Assembly (NCBI GenBank): GCA_023384105.1
Contig: JAHDXR010000010.1
Location: forward strand, 62,001 to 126,000
Reading direction: 5' to 3'
DNA length: 64,000 nucleotides
Source: Hyphomonadaceae bacterium
GTDB lineage: Bacteria; Pseudomonadota; Alphaproteobacteria; Caulobacterales; Aquidulcibacteraceae
In this document: one piece after another, positions 1 through 11,868 of the stretch
Numbering within the stretch: position 1 is the first letter of the stretch
Layout: every line of letters starts with the position of its first letter
Position numbers and translations under genes: made by a program
Notes under the pieces: model-generated
The model's database searches: none
What the model was told of the DNA's origin: nothing
What the model saw: the letters and a program-made list of their open reading frames with translations, nothing else

Positions 1-58
1 GCGGGGCGTGGAAGTCGAAGCGCTGCGGCGTTAGGACAGCGCCAACAGGAGATTTCCC

Positions 59-1483
<1,425 letters not shown>

Positions 1484-1495
1484 CGGACGCAACGC

Positions 1496-1517
1496 TATGG
1501 GGCGCCGGCGCCCCATA
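1496..1517. repeat. Perfect 22-bp palindrome between convergent genes
   Basis: TATGGGGCGCCGGCGCCCCATA is its own reverse complement; lies in the 42-bp gap between convergent stop codons. Confidence 0.8.
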
Positions 1518-1525
1518 CTTGAATC

Positions 1526-3835
1526 TTAGCCGGCTTGCTTCTGTTCGCTGGCGGGCGCTGTAGCGGCTTGCGCGGCGGGCCGCGCGCGGGCGTAGCGCAT
1601 CACGGTGGCGGCGAGGCGGTCGCGGTCGGCGGGCTTGACGATGTGTTCGGCGGCGCCGAGCGCCAGCGCGTGGGCGCGGTCTTCGTTCACCGAAAGCACG
1701 ATGACGGGGATGTCCTGCGTCTTCGGATCGTGCTTGAGGCTTTGCAGCACGCGCCAGCCGGAGCGGTCGGGCAGGAAGATATCGAGCAGCACCAGCGCCG
1801 GCGCCTCGGTGCGCGCAAGCGCAAGCCCGGCCTCGCCGCCGCCGACGCCGAGCACGGAAAAGCCCGCGCGCGTCAGCGAGCGCGCCGCCAGTTCGCGCGC
1901 GTCGGGTTCGTCCTCGATGACGATGATCAGCGGGCCGTCGGCCGATCCCTGCAGCGCATCGACCTGCGCGGCCACGCCGAGCGCCTTGGCGGCGTCGGCG
2001 AAATCGGCGGGCGCGTGCAGGGTGAAGGTCGAGCCCTGGCCCAGCGCGCTCTCGACCTCGACGTCGCCGCCGAGCAATTGCGCCAGCCGGCGGGTGATGG
2101 TGAGGCCAAGGCCGGTGCCGCCATATTGCTGCGTGATGGTCGGGTCGGCCTGCACGAACGGCTGGAACAGGCGCGCGAGGCTTTCGTTCGACATGCCGAT
2201 GCCGGTGTCGCGCACGGTGATGAAAAGCTGCTCGACGCCGGCATAGTCGCGGCGCTCGAAGTGCAGCTCGATCTGGCCGTCGCGGGTGAACTTGCAGGCG
2301 TTGGAGAGCAGGTTGAGCACGCACTGGCGCAGCTTGGTGGAGTCGGTGTGCGCGGCGCCGGCCGCAGCCTGCCCGGTCATCGTGATGGCGTTGCCGTTCT
2401 GCTCGGCCAGCGGGCGCACCGTCTCGATCAGGTCTTCGAGCATCTCGTGGGGATCGAAGTGCGTGGGGCTCGCCTCCATGCGGCCGGCCTCGATCTTGGA
2501 GAGATCGAGAATCTCGTTGATCAGGCTGAGCAGGTGCTTGGCGGCGGCGAGGATGCGGTGCAGATCCTGCACCGTGGTTTCGTCGTCATTGTCGCGCGCG
2601 TCTTCCTGCAGCATCTCGGCATAGCCGATGATGGCGTTGAGCGGCGTGCGCAGTTCGTGGCTCATATTGGCCAGGAATTGCGACTTGGCGAGGTTGGCGC
2701 TCTCCGCGGCGTGGCGCGCATGCGCCAGCGCATCGACGCCGCGCTCCAGCGCGTCGCCGCGCTGGGCCAGCGTGCGCAGGATGGCGGCGAGATCGGTGGA
2801 GAGGGCGTCGATCTGGGCGCCGGCGTCGAGCGGGGTGGAGAGTTCGTTGCTGAGCGTCTTCAACGCTTCGGCCTGATGGGCCAGCGCTTCCACGGCGTCG
2901 AGCGTCACGCTCGGCGCGCCGGCTTGCGCCGCGGCCTGTTCGGCGAGGTTGCTGACGCAGGTCATGCGCACCGGCGTTCCGTCCGGCGTAGTGCGCACGA
3001 AACCCTGATGGCGGACGCGCGCAGTCGATCCGTCGGCGCGGAGCGCGTCGTGCTCGATCGAGATGCGGCGGATGGCGCCGGGGGCGGGCGCGAACGCGCT
3101 TCTCACCAGCGCGCGATCGTGCGGGGCGGCGAAGCAGGCGCGCTCGATCACGTCGGCGGCGTCGACGGGGCGGCCGAGCAGGGCGGCGAGACGGTCGGCG
3201 CCGGCGAGCTTGCCGCGCGCATAGTCGATCTCCCAGGCGGCGGATGTCTCGTCGCCGAAGCTCATATTGAGCTGGCGCACCCATTCGGCGTCCTGCATCC
3301 GCGCATGCGAGGCGCGGTGCGCGTGATGGAGCGCGGCGAGGCCGACATAGGCGACGCTCGCGCAGCACATCAGCACCGCCGTCGCGGCGCCGGCGGCGTT
3401 GAACGCGATGACGAGACCGAGCAGCGCGTAGGGCGCGCAGACGATAAGCGTGTGCAGGCGGCCGCGGCTGGCGCCGAGCGCGGCGTGGCTGACGGCGGCG
3501 CACATCATCGCCATGGCGAGCGCGGGGCCGGCGCTGCTCTGCGCGTACCAGGCAAGCGCGCACGCAGCGGCGAGCGAGGCCGACGAGGCGAGATCGAGCG
3601 CCAAGCGGCCGGCGCGCGCCTGCATCGGCGAGAGCGCGGAAAGGCGCGGCGCCACGGCTTTTTGCGCTTCTTCCACGAGCAGGGCGAAGCCGAACCAGAT
3701 GGCGGCGAGGGCGACGCTCGAAGCGGCCGCCAGGCCCAGCGCCAGCAGCCCCATGAGATAGTAACGTGCGTGCGCGCCGGTGAAGACTTCAGCCGCTGCG
3801 CGCTCGATCGCCGCACGGTTTATGAAGTGTTGCAC
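1526..3835 (-). CDS. Hybrid sensor histidine kinase / response regulator with N-terminal membrane segment
   Basis: 769 aa; FLANMSHELRTPLNAIIGYAEML H-box, GTGLGLTITRRL G-box, C-terminal REC with LLDIFLPDRSGW. Confidence 0.93.
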   Translation of the reverse strand: MQHFINRAAIERAAAEVFTGAHARYYLMGLLALGLAAASSVALAAIWFGFALLVEEAQKAVAPRLSALSPMQARAGRLALDLASSASLAAACALAWYAQSSAGPALAMAMMCAAVSHAALGASRGRLHTLIVCAPYALLGLVIAFNAAGAATAVLMCCASVAYVGLAALHHAHRASHARMQDAEWVRQLNMSFGDETSAAWEIDYARGKLAGADRLAALLGRPVDAADVIERACFAAPHDRALVRSAFAPAPGAIRRISIEHDALRADGSTARVRHQGFVRTTPDGTPVRMTCVSNLAEQAAAQAGAPSVTLDAVEALAHQAEALKTLSNELSTPLDAGAQIDALSTDLAAILRTLAQRGDALERGVDALAHARHAAESANLAKSQFLANMSHELRTPLNAIIGYAEMLQEDARDNDDETTVQDLHRILAAAKHLLSLINEILDLSKIEAGRMEASPTHFDPHEMLEDLIETVRPLAEQNGNAITMTGQAAAGAAHTDSTKLRQCVLNLLSNACKFTRDGQIELHFERRDYAGVEQLFITVRDTGIGMSNESLARLFQPFVQADPTITQQYGGTGLGLTITRRLAQLLGGDVEVESALGQGSTFTLHAPADFADAAKALGVAAQVDALQGSADGPLIIVIEDEPDARELAARSLTRAGFSVLGVGGGEAGLALARTEAPALVLLDIFLPDRSGWRVLQSLKHDPKTQDIPVIVLSVNEDRAHALALGAAEHIVKPADRDRLAATVMRYARARPAAQAATAPASEQKQAG

Positions 3836-3984
3836 GCCATGCCCCTTTGGCTAATTTCCCGGTAACGCTAGCGCGGCTCCGTAAAGCAAAGGTTCGTGGA
3901 GCTGCGTTTTATGAGGCTGAAGCGCGGAAAACTTGCGCGGCGCATGAACGAAAGCTTGCCGGCGGTTCGCAGAGGTAAGGGTGC

Positions 3985-5001
3985 ATGAACTTCAAGTCCG
4001 ACAACACCGCCACGGCGGCGGGGGAAATTCTCGCCGCGTTAACGGCGGTCAACGAAAAGCCCGCCGGTGCCTATGGCGACGATCCCTGGTCGCGCAAACT
4101 GGATGAGGCGTTCGGCGCATTGTTCGAGCGCGAGGTGCGCGTGTTCACGGTGGCGAGCGGCACGGCCGCGAACGCAATCGCGCTCGCCAGCGCGATTCCG
4201 CCGTGGGGCGCGATCCTGTGTCATCGCGAAGCGCATATCGAGTGCGACGAATGCGGCGCACCGGAGTTCTTTTCCGGCGGCGCCAAGCTGGTGCTGATGG
4301 AGGGCGAGGCGGCGAAGGTGACGCCGGACGCATTGCGCGAAGCCATCGGCCGCAACGCGCGCGGCATCCACTCGGTGCAGCCGGCGGCGCTCTCGATCTC
4401 GCAGACCACCGAGCGCGGCGCGGTCTATCGGCCCGAAGAAGTGGCCGCGCTCGGCGAGATCGCGCACGCGGCCAAGCTCGCCCTGCACATGGATGGCGCG
4501 CGCTTCGCCAACGCGGTCGCCGCGCTCGGCTGCACGCCGGCTGAGATCACATGGCGGGCGGGCGTCGATCTGTTGTCGTTCGGCGCGACCAAGAACGGCG
4601 CGCTGGCGGCGGAGGCGGTCGTCGTGTTCGACCTCGACCGCGCAGAAGGCGTGGCGCGGCGGCGCAAGCGCGGCGGACACCTGTTCTGCAAGGGCCGTTA
4701 CCCGGCGGCGCAGTTCCTGGCCTATCTCGAGAACGGTCTGTGGCTGAAGCTCGCCCGCCGCGCCAATGCGCTGGCGGCGAAGCTGGCGGAAGCGGCGGGT
4801 CCGCACCTGTCGCTGCCGGCGGAGAGCAACCAGGTGTTCATCAAGCCGGGCGCGGCGGCGCTGGCGGGGCTGCGCGCGGCGGGCGCGGAATTCTACGATT
4901 GGGGCGGCGAGGGCGCAGGCGAGGCGCGCCTTGTCGTGTCCTGGAACCAGGGCGAGGCCGAGGTCGAGCGCATGTGCGCGCTGCTCAAAGCGCTGCGCTG
5001 A
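3985..5001 (+). CDS. Low-specificity threonine aldolase / beta-eliminating lyase (PLP)
   Basis: 338 aa; LHMDGARFANAVAALG and LSFGATKNGALAAEAVV (PLP lysine) motifs. Confidence 0.9.
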   Translation: MNFKSDNTATAAGEILAALTAVNEKPAGAYGDDPWSRKLDEAFGALFEREVRVFTVASGTAANAIALASAIPPWGAILCHREAHIECDECGAPEFFSGGAKLVLMEGEAAKVTPDALREAIGRNARGIHSVQPAALSISQTTERGAVYRPEEVAALGEIAHAAKLALHMDGARFANAVAALGCTPAEITWRAGVDLLSFGATKNGALAAEAVVVFDLDRAEGVARRRKRGGHLFCKGRYPAAQFLAYLENGLWLKLARRANALAAKLAEAAGPHLSLPAESNQVFIKPGAAALAGLRAAGAEFYDWGGEGAGEARLVVSWNQGEAEVERMCALLKALR

Positions 5002-5013
5002 AGTCGATGCAAG

Positions 5014-5048
5014 CGTTTCAGCTTCGCACCTGTGTGCAGGATGAAACG
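5014..5048. repeat. Short hairpin repeat, type D copy 1
   Basis: CGTTTCAGCTTCGCACCTGTGTGCAGGATGAAACG; related copy in inverse orientation at 32100-32138. Confidence 0.65.
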
Positions 5049-5052
5049 GTGT

Positions 5053-5079
5053 TGCCGGCAAGATGCCGGCGGTCCATAG
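5053..5079. repeat. Palindromic repeat, family A (variant half-element)
   Basis: TTGCCGGCAAGATGCCGGCGGTCCATAG between convergent CDS ends. Confidence 0.7.
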
Positions 5080-5091
5080 CGCATCCGGTCT

Positions 5092-6564
5092 TCAGCGCGA
5101 TGCTTTAGCGGCGGCGGCCGTTTGCGGTTGCGCCGGCGAGGCGAAGCGGCGCAGCGCGCGCGGCGAAACGCCGTGGGCGGTCTTGGCCCAGTGGTGCGGG
5201 CGGACGATCAGTTCGAACAGCGCGCAGCCGGCGGCGATGCTGGCGAGCGGCCAGTAGAACGGCATCGTCAGCGCCGCGCGCGTATGGCTCAGATTGCCGC
5301 TGACGCCGGTGGCGACCAGGGCCGAAAATACGGCGACGCAATAGCCGAACACGGCGAGCGCGAGGCCTGTGGCCCCCAGCAGATTGTAGGGCGAGAGCGC
5401 GGCGATCACGATCACGCCGGCGAGCGGTCCATGAGCGAAGGCGCCGACGAGGCCGCCGCCCAGCACCAGCTGCATCGCCAGGAAGCCCGCGGGGCCCAGC
5501 TCCCGCAGCGTCCGCGGCGGATCGCGCATCAGCACCAGCCACGTCTGCATGTGGCCCTTGATCCAGCGCGTGCGCTGCTTGAGCCAGGCGGCGAAGCCGA
5601 TGGGCGCTTCTTCGTAGGTCGGCGGGCCGATGACGTCGGCGCGATAGCCGTCGCGGGCGAGGCGATAGCCGAGATCGGCGTCTTCCGTGACATTATACGG
5701 ATCCCAGCCGCCCACTGCTTTAAGCGCGTCGGTGCGGAAGTGGTTGCTGGTGCCGCCGAGCGGCAGCGGCAGTTTGAGCCGCGCCAAGAGCGGCAGGATC
5801 TCGTGGAACTGGATTGCATATTCGGCGGCGAACTGGCGGACGATCCAGGAGACGGCGCCGTTGTCGATGTCGAGCGGCGCCTGTGCGCAGGCCAGTCTCT
5901 CGCCGCCGCGCTCGAACGCCGCCAGCGCCGCCGACAATTGCGCGGGGTGCGGGCGGTCCTCCGCGTCATAGACGACGACGTACTCGCCGCGCGCCAGGGC
6001 AAGCCCGACGTTCAGCGCCTTCGGCTTGGTGCGCGGCGCCGCGGCGGGAACGATGACGACATCGACATGAGGCGCGCCGGAGACGGCGAGCGCCGCGGCC
6101 ATGGTGTTGACGTCGTCGCCTTCCACCAGCAGCTTTATGTCGAGCGCGTGCTTGGGATAGTCGAGCCGGTCGAGCGCGGCGACGAGATCGGCGACGACAT
6201 TGGCCTCGCGATAGAGCGGGCAGAGGATGGTGTAGACCGGATGACGCGCGGGCGCCGCCAGCGGCGTCAGTAGCGGGCTGACATGGGCGGCGGCGGCGAA
6301 ACGCAGGGCGATGGCGCTGGCGAACACGGCGAGCGCCGCGAGATGGAGCGCCTTGCCGGTCGGGCCGGGATAGGTGGCGAAGCACCAGACAAGCGCGGCG
6401 GCGAGGGCCGCGAAGGCAAGCAGCTGAGTGATATAAAACGTGCGCTTGGCGGAGCGGCCGGGCTGCGTGCGGTGGAAGCCGTAGCGGGCGGCGTTGAGCT
6501 GATCCGCGGCGATCGTTGTCGCCGCGGGGCGAAGTTCGTCAGCCCGCCGGATTGCCCCACCCAT
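5092..6564 (-). CDS. Family 2 glycosyltransferase, membrane-associated (cellulose-synthase-like)
   Basis: 490 aa; VYDAEDRPHP, VTEDADLGYRLARDGYR and QRTRWIKGHMQT (QxxRW) motifs; C-terminal TM segments. Confidence 0.9.
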   Translation of the reverse strand: MGGAIRRADELRPAATTIAADQLNAARYGFHRTQPGRSAKRTFYITQLLAFAALAAALVWCFATYPGPTGKALHLAALAVFASAIALRFAAAAHVSPLLTPLAAPARHPVYTILCPLYREANVVADLVAALDRLDYPKHALDIKLLVEGDDVNTMAAALAVSGAPHVDVVIVPAAAPRTKPKALNVGLALARGEYVVVYDAEDRPHPAQLSAALAAFERGGERLACAQAPLDIDNGAVSWIVRQFAAEYAIQFHEILPLLARLKLPLPLGGTSNHFRTDALKAVGGWDPYNVTEDADLGYRLARDGYRADVIGPPTYEEAPIGFAAWLKQRTRWIKGHMQTWLVLMRDPPRTLRELGPAGFLAMQLVLGGGLVGAFAHGPLAGVIVIAALSPYNLLGATGLALAVFGYCVAVFSALVATGVSGNLSHTRAALTMPFYWPLASIAAGCALFELIVRPHHWAKTAHGVSPRALRRFASPAQPQTAAAAKASR

Positions 6565-6624
6565 CTACGGATGCAGATGTTACGGCAACAAATTACCCAC
6601 AATACACCAAAGGTTGTATATCGC

Positions 6625-7833
6625 TCAGGCCGGCGCGGGCGGCGGCGTTTCGGTCTTGCTCGCGATTGCGTCCGCGACGCGGAACATGACCGGGTTGAGC
6701 GCAATCGAGATCAGCGCGCTGGCGAGGATGAGGTTGTAGGTCTCGTCCGACAGCAGGTCGAGGCGCACGCCCATGCCGGCGAGCACGAACGAGAACTCGC
6801 CGATTTGCGCCAGCGAGGCGGCGATCATCAGCCCGGTGCGCAAAGACAGCTTGTAGAGCGAGGTGATGGCGAGCGCTGCGGCGCTTTTGCCGATGATGAT
6901 GATGAACACCACCGCCAGCACGCCGATCGGTTCGCGCACCACCGTCATCGGGTCGAACAGCATGCCGACCGAGACGAAGAACAGCACTGCGAAGGTGTCG
7001 CGCAGCGGCAGCGAATCCTCGGCGATCTTGTGGGTGAACTTGGTGCCGTTCATCACCACGCCGGCCAGGAACGCGCCGAGCGCGAACGAGGCGTCGAACA
7101 GCTCGGAGGCGAGATAGGCCACGCCAAGCGCCAGCGTGAGCGTGCCCAGCGACATGAGCTCGCGCGACTTCAGATGCGCGATCTGGACGATCAGCCACGG
7201 GAACAGCCGCGCGCCGACGAACAGCATGAGCGCGACGAAGACGGTGATCTTGCCGAGCGTCAGCGCCAGCGCGCCCAGCGTGTCCTGGACCGAAGCGCCG
7301 CCATTGCCGGTCGCCGCTGCCGCGAGGGAAGGCAGCAGCACGATAGCGAGGACAATGGCGATATCCTCGACTACCAGCCAGCCGACGCAGATGCGGCCGT
7401 TTTCGGTCTTCACCAGCTGGCGGTCCTCGAGCGCGCGCAGGAGCACCACCGTGCTCGCCACCGAAAGCGAAAAGCCCAGCGTGACGGCCTCGGCCGCACC
7501 CATGCCCATCAGCGTGCCGACGACATAGCCGAGCAAGGTGGCGGCGCTCATCTGCACCAGCGCCCCCGGTATGGCGATGCCGCGGACGGCCCACAGGTCC
7601 GTCAGCGAGAATTTCAGCCCGACGCCGAACATCAGCAGGATCACGCCGATTTCGGCGAACTGAAAGGCCAGTTCGGCGTCGCCGACGAATCCCGGCGTGA
7701 ACGGCCCCACGGCGACGCCGGCGAGCAGGTATCCGACCAGCGGGGAGATGCGAAAGCGCTGCGCGATGGCGCCCAGGAAGAACGCCAGCACGATCGCGGC
7801 GACGAGGTTCACGATGAGCGAATGATCTTCCAC
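6625..7833 (-). CDS. Cation:proton antiporter (CPA2/KefB-like), no RCK domain evident
   Basis: PLVGYLLAGVAVGPFTPGF, LLMFGVGLKFSLTDL and VEDIAIVLAIVLLP; GTG start inferred at 7833 (VEDHSLIVNL). Confidence 0.88.
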   Translation of the reverse strand: MEDHSLIVNLVAAIVLAFFLGAIAQRFRISPLVGYLLAGVAVGPFTPGFVGDAELAFQFAEIGVILLMFGVGLKFSLTDLWAVRGIAIPGALVQMSAATLLGYVVGTLMGMGAAEAVTLGFSLSVASTVVLLRALEDRQLVKTENGRICVGWLVVEDIAIVLAIVLLPSLAAAATGNGGASVQDTLGALALTLGKITVFVALMLFVGARLFPWLIVQIAHLKSRELMSLGTLTLALGVAYLASELFDASFALGAFLAGVVMNGTKFTHKIAEDSLPLRDTFAVLFFVSVGMLFDPMTVVREPIGVLAVVFIIIIGKSAAALAITSLYKLSLRTGLMIAASLAQIGEFSFVLAGMGVRLDLLSDETYNLILASALISIALNPVMFRVADAIASKTETPPPAPA

Positions 7834-8006
7834 GCGGCGGCTCTGCTCCCGGGACACGGAGGCCGTCCGGCCGTCGCTGCGCGGCGGTCGCCGGTCGGCG
7901 TATTGTGATGCGTGGACGCACTGCAACGGATTACGGCGTCGCTGTCAAACACGATCTCTGGATGACGGCCCGATGCGGGCCTATGTCCGGCGCCGGAGGA
8001 ACGCCG

Positions 8007-9425
8007 ATGACGGATCGTATGTGGCGCGCCGTGCTGGCGGATGTGGCCGAGCGCGCGGCGGCGTACCGGGAAGCCGCGCCGCAGCGGCCGCACAGCCCGC
8101 GCCGGAGCTACGCCGAAGCGCGCGCGGCGTTCGACGCCCCGACGCCCGAACGCGGCGCGGACGGCGCGCAGGTGATCGCCGAGCTGGCGCGGCTGGCCGA
8201 GCCCGGATTGGCCAATATCGTCGGCCCGCGCTTCTTCGGCTGGGTGATGGGGCAGAGCCATCCCACCGGCGTCGCGGCGGACTGGCTGCTCAGCGCCTGG
8301 GGACAGAATGTCGGCAACGCGCATGCGACGCCGTCGGCCTCCGCCTGCGAAGAGGTGGTGGCGCGCTGGCTGCTCGATCTGCTCGACCTGCCGCGGCAGT
8401 CGTCGGTCGGTTTCGTCAGCGGGGCGACGATGGCGAACTTCACCTGCCTGGCGGCGGCGCGCGGAGAGGTGCTGCGGCGCGTGGACTGGGACGTGGAGGC
8501 GGACGGGCTGATCGGCGCGCCGCCGGTGCATGTGATCGTCGGCGAGGAGGCGCACTCGACGGTGTTCTCGGCGCTGCGCTATCTGGGGTTCGGCGCCAGG
8601 CGCATCGTCAGCGCGCCGGCGGATGACGAGGGGCGCATGCGCGCCGGCGCGTTCGCGCGCGCGATTGCACCGCTGGATGGGCCGATCATCGCCATCGCGC
8701 AGGCCGGCCACATCAATTCGGGCGCGTTCGATCCGTTCGAGGAGATCGCCGAAGCCGCGCGCGCGAAAGGCGCGTGGCTGCATGTCGACGGCGCGTTCGG
8801 ACTGTGGGCGCGCGCCTGCGGGGACCGCGCGCATCTGGGGCGCGGGCTGGAGCTGTGCGACTCGTGGGGCGTGGACGGACACAAGTGGCTGCAGACGCCG
8901 TACGACAGCGCCTACGCCATCGTCCGCGACGCCGATGCGCACCGTCGCGCGACGGGCATTTCCGCCAGCTACCTGCCGGAAGGCGAGGAACGCCATCCGG
9001 CGGACTACACGCCCGAACTGTCGCGCCGGGCGCGCGGTTTCGCCGCCTGGGCCACGATCAAGGCGTTCGGGCGCGAAGGGATCGACGCGCTGGTCAGCCG
9101 CGATTGCGCGCTGGCGCGGCGGATGGCCGAACGGCTGAACGCGGCGCCGGACGTCGAGGTGCTGAACGATGTCGTGCTGAACCAGGTGGCGGTGCGCCTC
9201 GGCTCGGACATGGACGGCGCGCTTGCCGATGCGCTGACGGCGCGCACGATCGCGCGGATTCAGCGCGAAGGCGTCTGCTTCGTCGGCGGCGCGCATTGGC
9301 GCGGGCGCCAGATCATCCGCATCTCCGTGTGCGGTATGAACACGACCGAAGCCGACGCCGACGCCAGCGCCGAAGCGATCCTCGGCGCGTGGCGAGCGGA
9401 GCGCGCCGCCGGCGGCGCACGCTGA
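8007..9425 (+). CDS. PLP-dependent group II decarboxylase-like protein
   Basis: GFVSGATMANFTCLAAAR, HVDGAFGLWAR and DSWGVDGHKWLQTPYDSAYA (PLP Lys) motifs. Confidence 0.9.
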   Translation: MTDRMWRAVLADVAERAAAYREAAPQRPHSPRRSYAEARAAFDAPTPERGADGAQVIAELARLAEPGLANIVGPRFFGWVMGQSHPTGVAADWLLSAWGQNVGNAHATPSASACEEVVARWLLDLLDLPRQSSVGFVSGATMANFTCLAAARGEVLRRVDWDVEADGLIGAPPVHVIVGEEAHSTVFSALRYLGFGARRIVSAPADDEGRMRAGAFARAIAPLDGPIIAIAQAGHINSGAFDPFEEIAEAARAKGAWLHVDGAFGLWARACGDRAHLGRGLELCDSWGVDGHKWLQTPYDSAYAIVRDADAHRRATGISASYLPEGEERHPADYTPELSRRARGFAAWATIKAFGREGIDALVSRDCALARRMAERLNAAPDVEVLNDVVLNQVAVRLGSDMDGALADALTARTIARIQREGVCFVGGAHWRGRQIIRISVCGMNTTEADADASAEAILGAWRAERAAGGAR

Positions 9426-9529
9426 ATCCGCCGCAACGGCGCATGGACCGCCGGCGTTCCGCCGGCATGCGCCAACATTTCAGAACATAGCGCATGCCGG
9501 CGGGACGCCGGCGGTCCATAAGCGGCGGT
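9426..9529. repeat. Family A inverted pair filling the convergent gap between PLP decarboxylase and rnk-like gene
   Basis: Arms 9441-9471 GCATGGACCGCCGGCGTTCCGCCGGCATGCG and 9491-9520 CGCATGCCGGCGGGACGCCGGCGGTCCATA. Confidence 0.85.
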
Positions 9530-9925
9530 TCAGTGCGGCTTCGCGCCGTCGACCTTGAGCACGGTGAGGCGATGGACGGCGCGCTGGTCCTGGTCGCCCG
9601 GCCACCAGAGGGTCTGGCCTTCGGCCAGGCCGATCAGCGCCGCGCCGACCGGCGTCAGCACGGAAATGCGGCCATTCGCGAAGTCGGCGCAGTTCGGATA
9701 CACCAAATGGAAATCGCGATAGAGACTGCCGTCATACTCGAAGTCGACCGCGCCGTTCATCGCCAGCACCTTCGGCGGCACTTCACTCACCACTTTCGCG
9801 CGCTCCATTTCCTGCAGCAGCAGCGCCGCGCCGGGCGCGCGGCCGAGCGCTTTCAGCGCCAGGCTGATCAGCTCTTCGTGGTCGTCCTGGTTGACGTAGA
9901 TATCGGGTTTGGTCTGCGTGGACAT
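9530..9925 (-). CDS. rnk: Nucleoside diphosphate kinase regulator / GreA-GreB-like (Rnk family)
   Basis: 131 aa; RISVLTPVGAALIGLAEGQTLWWP matches the GreA/GreB C-terminal domain of Rnk. Confidence 0.85.
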   Translation of the reverse strand: MSTQTKPDIYVNQDDHEELISLALKALGRAPGAALLLQEMERAKVVSEVPPKVLAMNGAVDFEYDGSLYRDFHLVYPNCADFANGRISVLTPVGAALIGLAEGQTLWWPGDQDQRAVHRLTVLKVDGAKPH

Positions 9926-10000
9926 TGGCGTAGCCTCATGGGCGCCGGGCCGTTAACCCGCACGCCGCGTTTCCTCGAATTTTTCAGTGTGCGTAGCCGT

Positions 10001-10031
10001 CCCCTAGCTCGGACGGAGGGCGAGCTAGGGG
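10001..10031. other. 11-bp perfect stem hairpin between lysK and rnk-like gene
   Basis: CCCCTAGCTCG-GACGGAGGG-CGAGCTAGGGG; no T-run. Confidence 0.6.
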
Positions 10032-10145
10032 TTAAGCGCAGTCGGCCGTGCGGTCCGCACGGAGAAAGATGGACAGAAGGGGCGCGCTCGTACGCATGCC
10101 CCTAAGGTCGTGCCTAAACGCGGAAAGTCAAGCGGTGCGGCTGTT

Positions 10146-11747
10146 TCACGCCGCTTTCAGGAACGCGCCGTCGAGGCCCTTGCGCAGCAGGACGCTGGTT
10201 TCGCGCACGCCGAAGATGGCGGCGAACTGGCCGAAGCGCGGGCCGCTTTCGACGCCGAACAGCACCTCGTAGAGCGCCTTGAACCAATCGCGCAGCGGTT
10301 CGAAGCCGTGCGCCTTGCCGACGGCGTAGACTTCGTTCTGGATCGTTTCGCCGTCGGTGGTGTCGGCCGGCAGCGCGTCGAGACGGCGGATCAGCTCCTC
10401 GAACGCGGCGCGCTCCTTGTCGGTGGCGGCGCGGAAGACCTTGGTGGGTTTCACGAAGTCGTTGAAGTAGCGCAGCGCATAGTCCGTCAGCTTGTCGAGG
10501 AACGGATGCGTCTGCGGCGAGGCGCCCGGCGCGTACTTGCGGATGAAAGCCCAGAGCTGATCCTTCGTCTCGGCGTTGGCGGCGGAGACGAGGTTCATCA
10601 GCAGCGCAAACGAGATCGGCGAGACGTTCGCGGGCGGATGGCCGGAATGGATATGCCACACCGGGTTCTCCAGCCGCTCGGCCTCGTTCTGCTTCTGATA
10701 GGCGTCGATGAAGGAAAGATATTCGTCCACCGCCTTCGGGATGACGTCGAAATAGAGCTTCTTGGCGGTCTTCGGCTTCTGGAACATGTAGAGCGAAAGG
10801 CTCTCCGGCGCGGCGTAGGTCAGCCATTCGTCGATGGTGAGGCCGTTGCCCTTCGACTTCGAAATCTTCTCGCCCTTGTCGTCGAGGAAGAGTTCGTAAT
10901 TGAAGCCTTCCGGCGGGGTTCCGCCCAGCGCGCGGCAAATCTTCGAACTCTGCTGCACCGAGTCGATCAGATCCTTGCCGGCCATTTCGTAATCGACGCC
11001 GAGCGCGGTCCAGCGCAGCGCCCAATCGGGCTTCCATTGGATTTTCACATTGCCGCCGGTGACGGGGACTTCGGTTTTCGTCCCGTCCTCATCCTCGAAC
11101 GTGATCGTGCCGCGCTCGAAATTGCGCGCGAGCGTGGGGACTTGCAGCACGCGGCCGGTCTTCGGACTGATCGGCAGGAATGGCGAATAGGTGGCGCGGC
11201 GCTCCTCGCCCAAGGTGGGCAGCATGATCGCCATCACCTGGTCGTAGCGGTCGAGCATGGTCAGCAGCGTCTTGTCGAACGCGCCGGACTTGTACGCCTC
11301 AGTCGAGGACATGAACTCGTACTCGAAGCCGAAGCTGTCGAGGAACGCGCGCAGCTGCTTGTTGTTGTGATGGGCGAAGCTTTCGCAGCAGCCGAACGGG
11401 TCCGGCACCTTGGTCAGCGGCAGGTGCAGGTGCTTGGCCAGCATTTCCCGGTTCGGCAGATTGGTCGGCACCTTGCGGAAGCCGTCCATATCGTCGCTGA
11501 AGGCGATCAGCCGCGTCTTGATCTTGTCGCCGGTGATGCAGCGGAAGGCGTGGCGCACCATGGTGGTGCGCGCCACTTCGCCGAACGTGCCGATGTGCGG
11601 CAGTCCGGACGGGCCGTAACCGGTTTCGAAAATCACCGTGTCCTTCGGCTGCTTTTTCAGCCGTTCCACCACCAGGCGCGCTTGTTCGAACGGCCAGGCC
11701 TTGGCGGCGGCGGCGAGTGTGGCGAGATCTGACATCGGCGAATCCAA
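10146..11747 (-). CDS. lysK: Lysine--tRNA ligase, class I
   Basis: 533 aa; [19 protein letters not shown] (HIGH-type) and KISKSKGNG (KMSKS-type) motifs; class I LysRS organisation. Confidence 0.95.
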   Translation of the reverse strand: MDSPMSDLATLAAAAKAWPFEQARLVVERLKKQPKDTVIFETGYGPSGLPHIGTFGEVARTTMVRHAFRCITGDKIKTRLIAFSDDMDGFRKVPTNLPNREMLAKHLHLPLTKVPDPFGCCESFAHHNNKQLRAFLDSFGFEYEFMSSTEAYKSGAFDKTLLTMLDRYDQVMAIMLPTLGEERRATYSPFLPISPKTGRVLQVPTLARNFERGTITFEDEDGTKTEVPVTGGNVKIQWKPDWALRWTALGVDYEMAGKDLIDSVQQSSKICRALGGTPPEGFNYELFLDDKGEKISKSKGNGLTIDEWLTYAAPESLSLYMFQKPKTAKKLYFDVIPKAVDEYLSFIDAYQKQNEAERLENPVWHIHSGHPPANVSPISFALLMNLVSAANAETKDQLWAFIRKYAPGASPQTHPFLDKLTDYALRYFNDFVKPTKVFRAATDKERAAFEELIRRLDALPADTTDGETIQNEVYAVGKAHGFEPLRDWFKALYEVLFGVESGPRFGQFAAIFGVRETSVLLRKGLDGAFLKAA

Positions 11748-11868
11748 AAGCGGGCGTTCTGCTTAGACCGGCTGGGCGGGCGATGCCAAATCCAGGTTCC
11801 AGGCGGCGCCGGCCGGCTGCCGCAACAGCCCGTTGCGCTTTCCGCCGGGCAAGGCAGAGTTCGAGTCG

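Noticed and set aside
1535-3865. 776-aa plus-strand ORF antisense to the hybrid kinase
   Set aside because: Low-complexity Arg/Gly/Ala composition typical of antisense frames in GC-rich DNA; the opposite strand encodes a clear kinase.
6625-7833. Antiporter treated as truncated because it lacks an RCK/TrkA-N domain
   Set aside because: RCK-less CPA2 antiporters are common; stop codon is followed directly by a normal gap, no remnant of the domain seen.
9426-9529. CRISPR-like repeat/spacer reading of the A arms
   Set aside because: Only two inverted copies, not direct repeats with uniform spacers; no cas genes.
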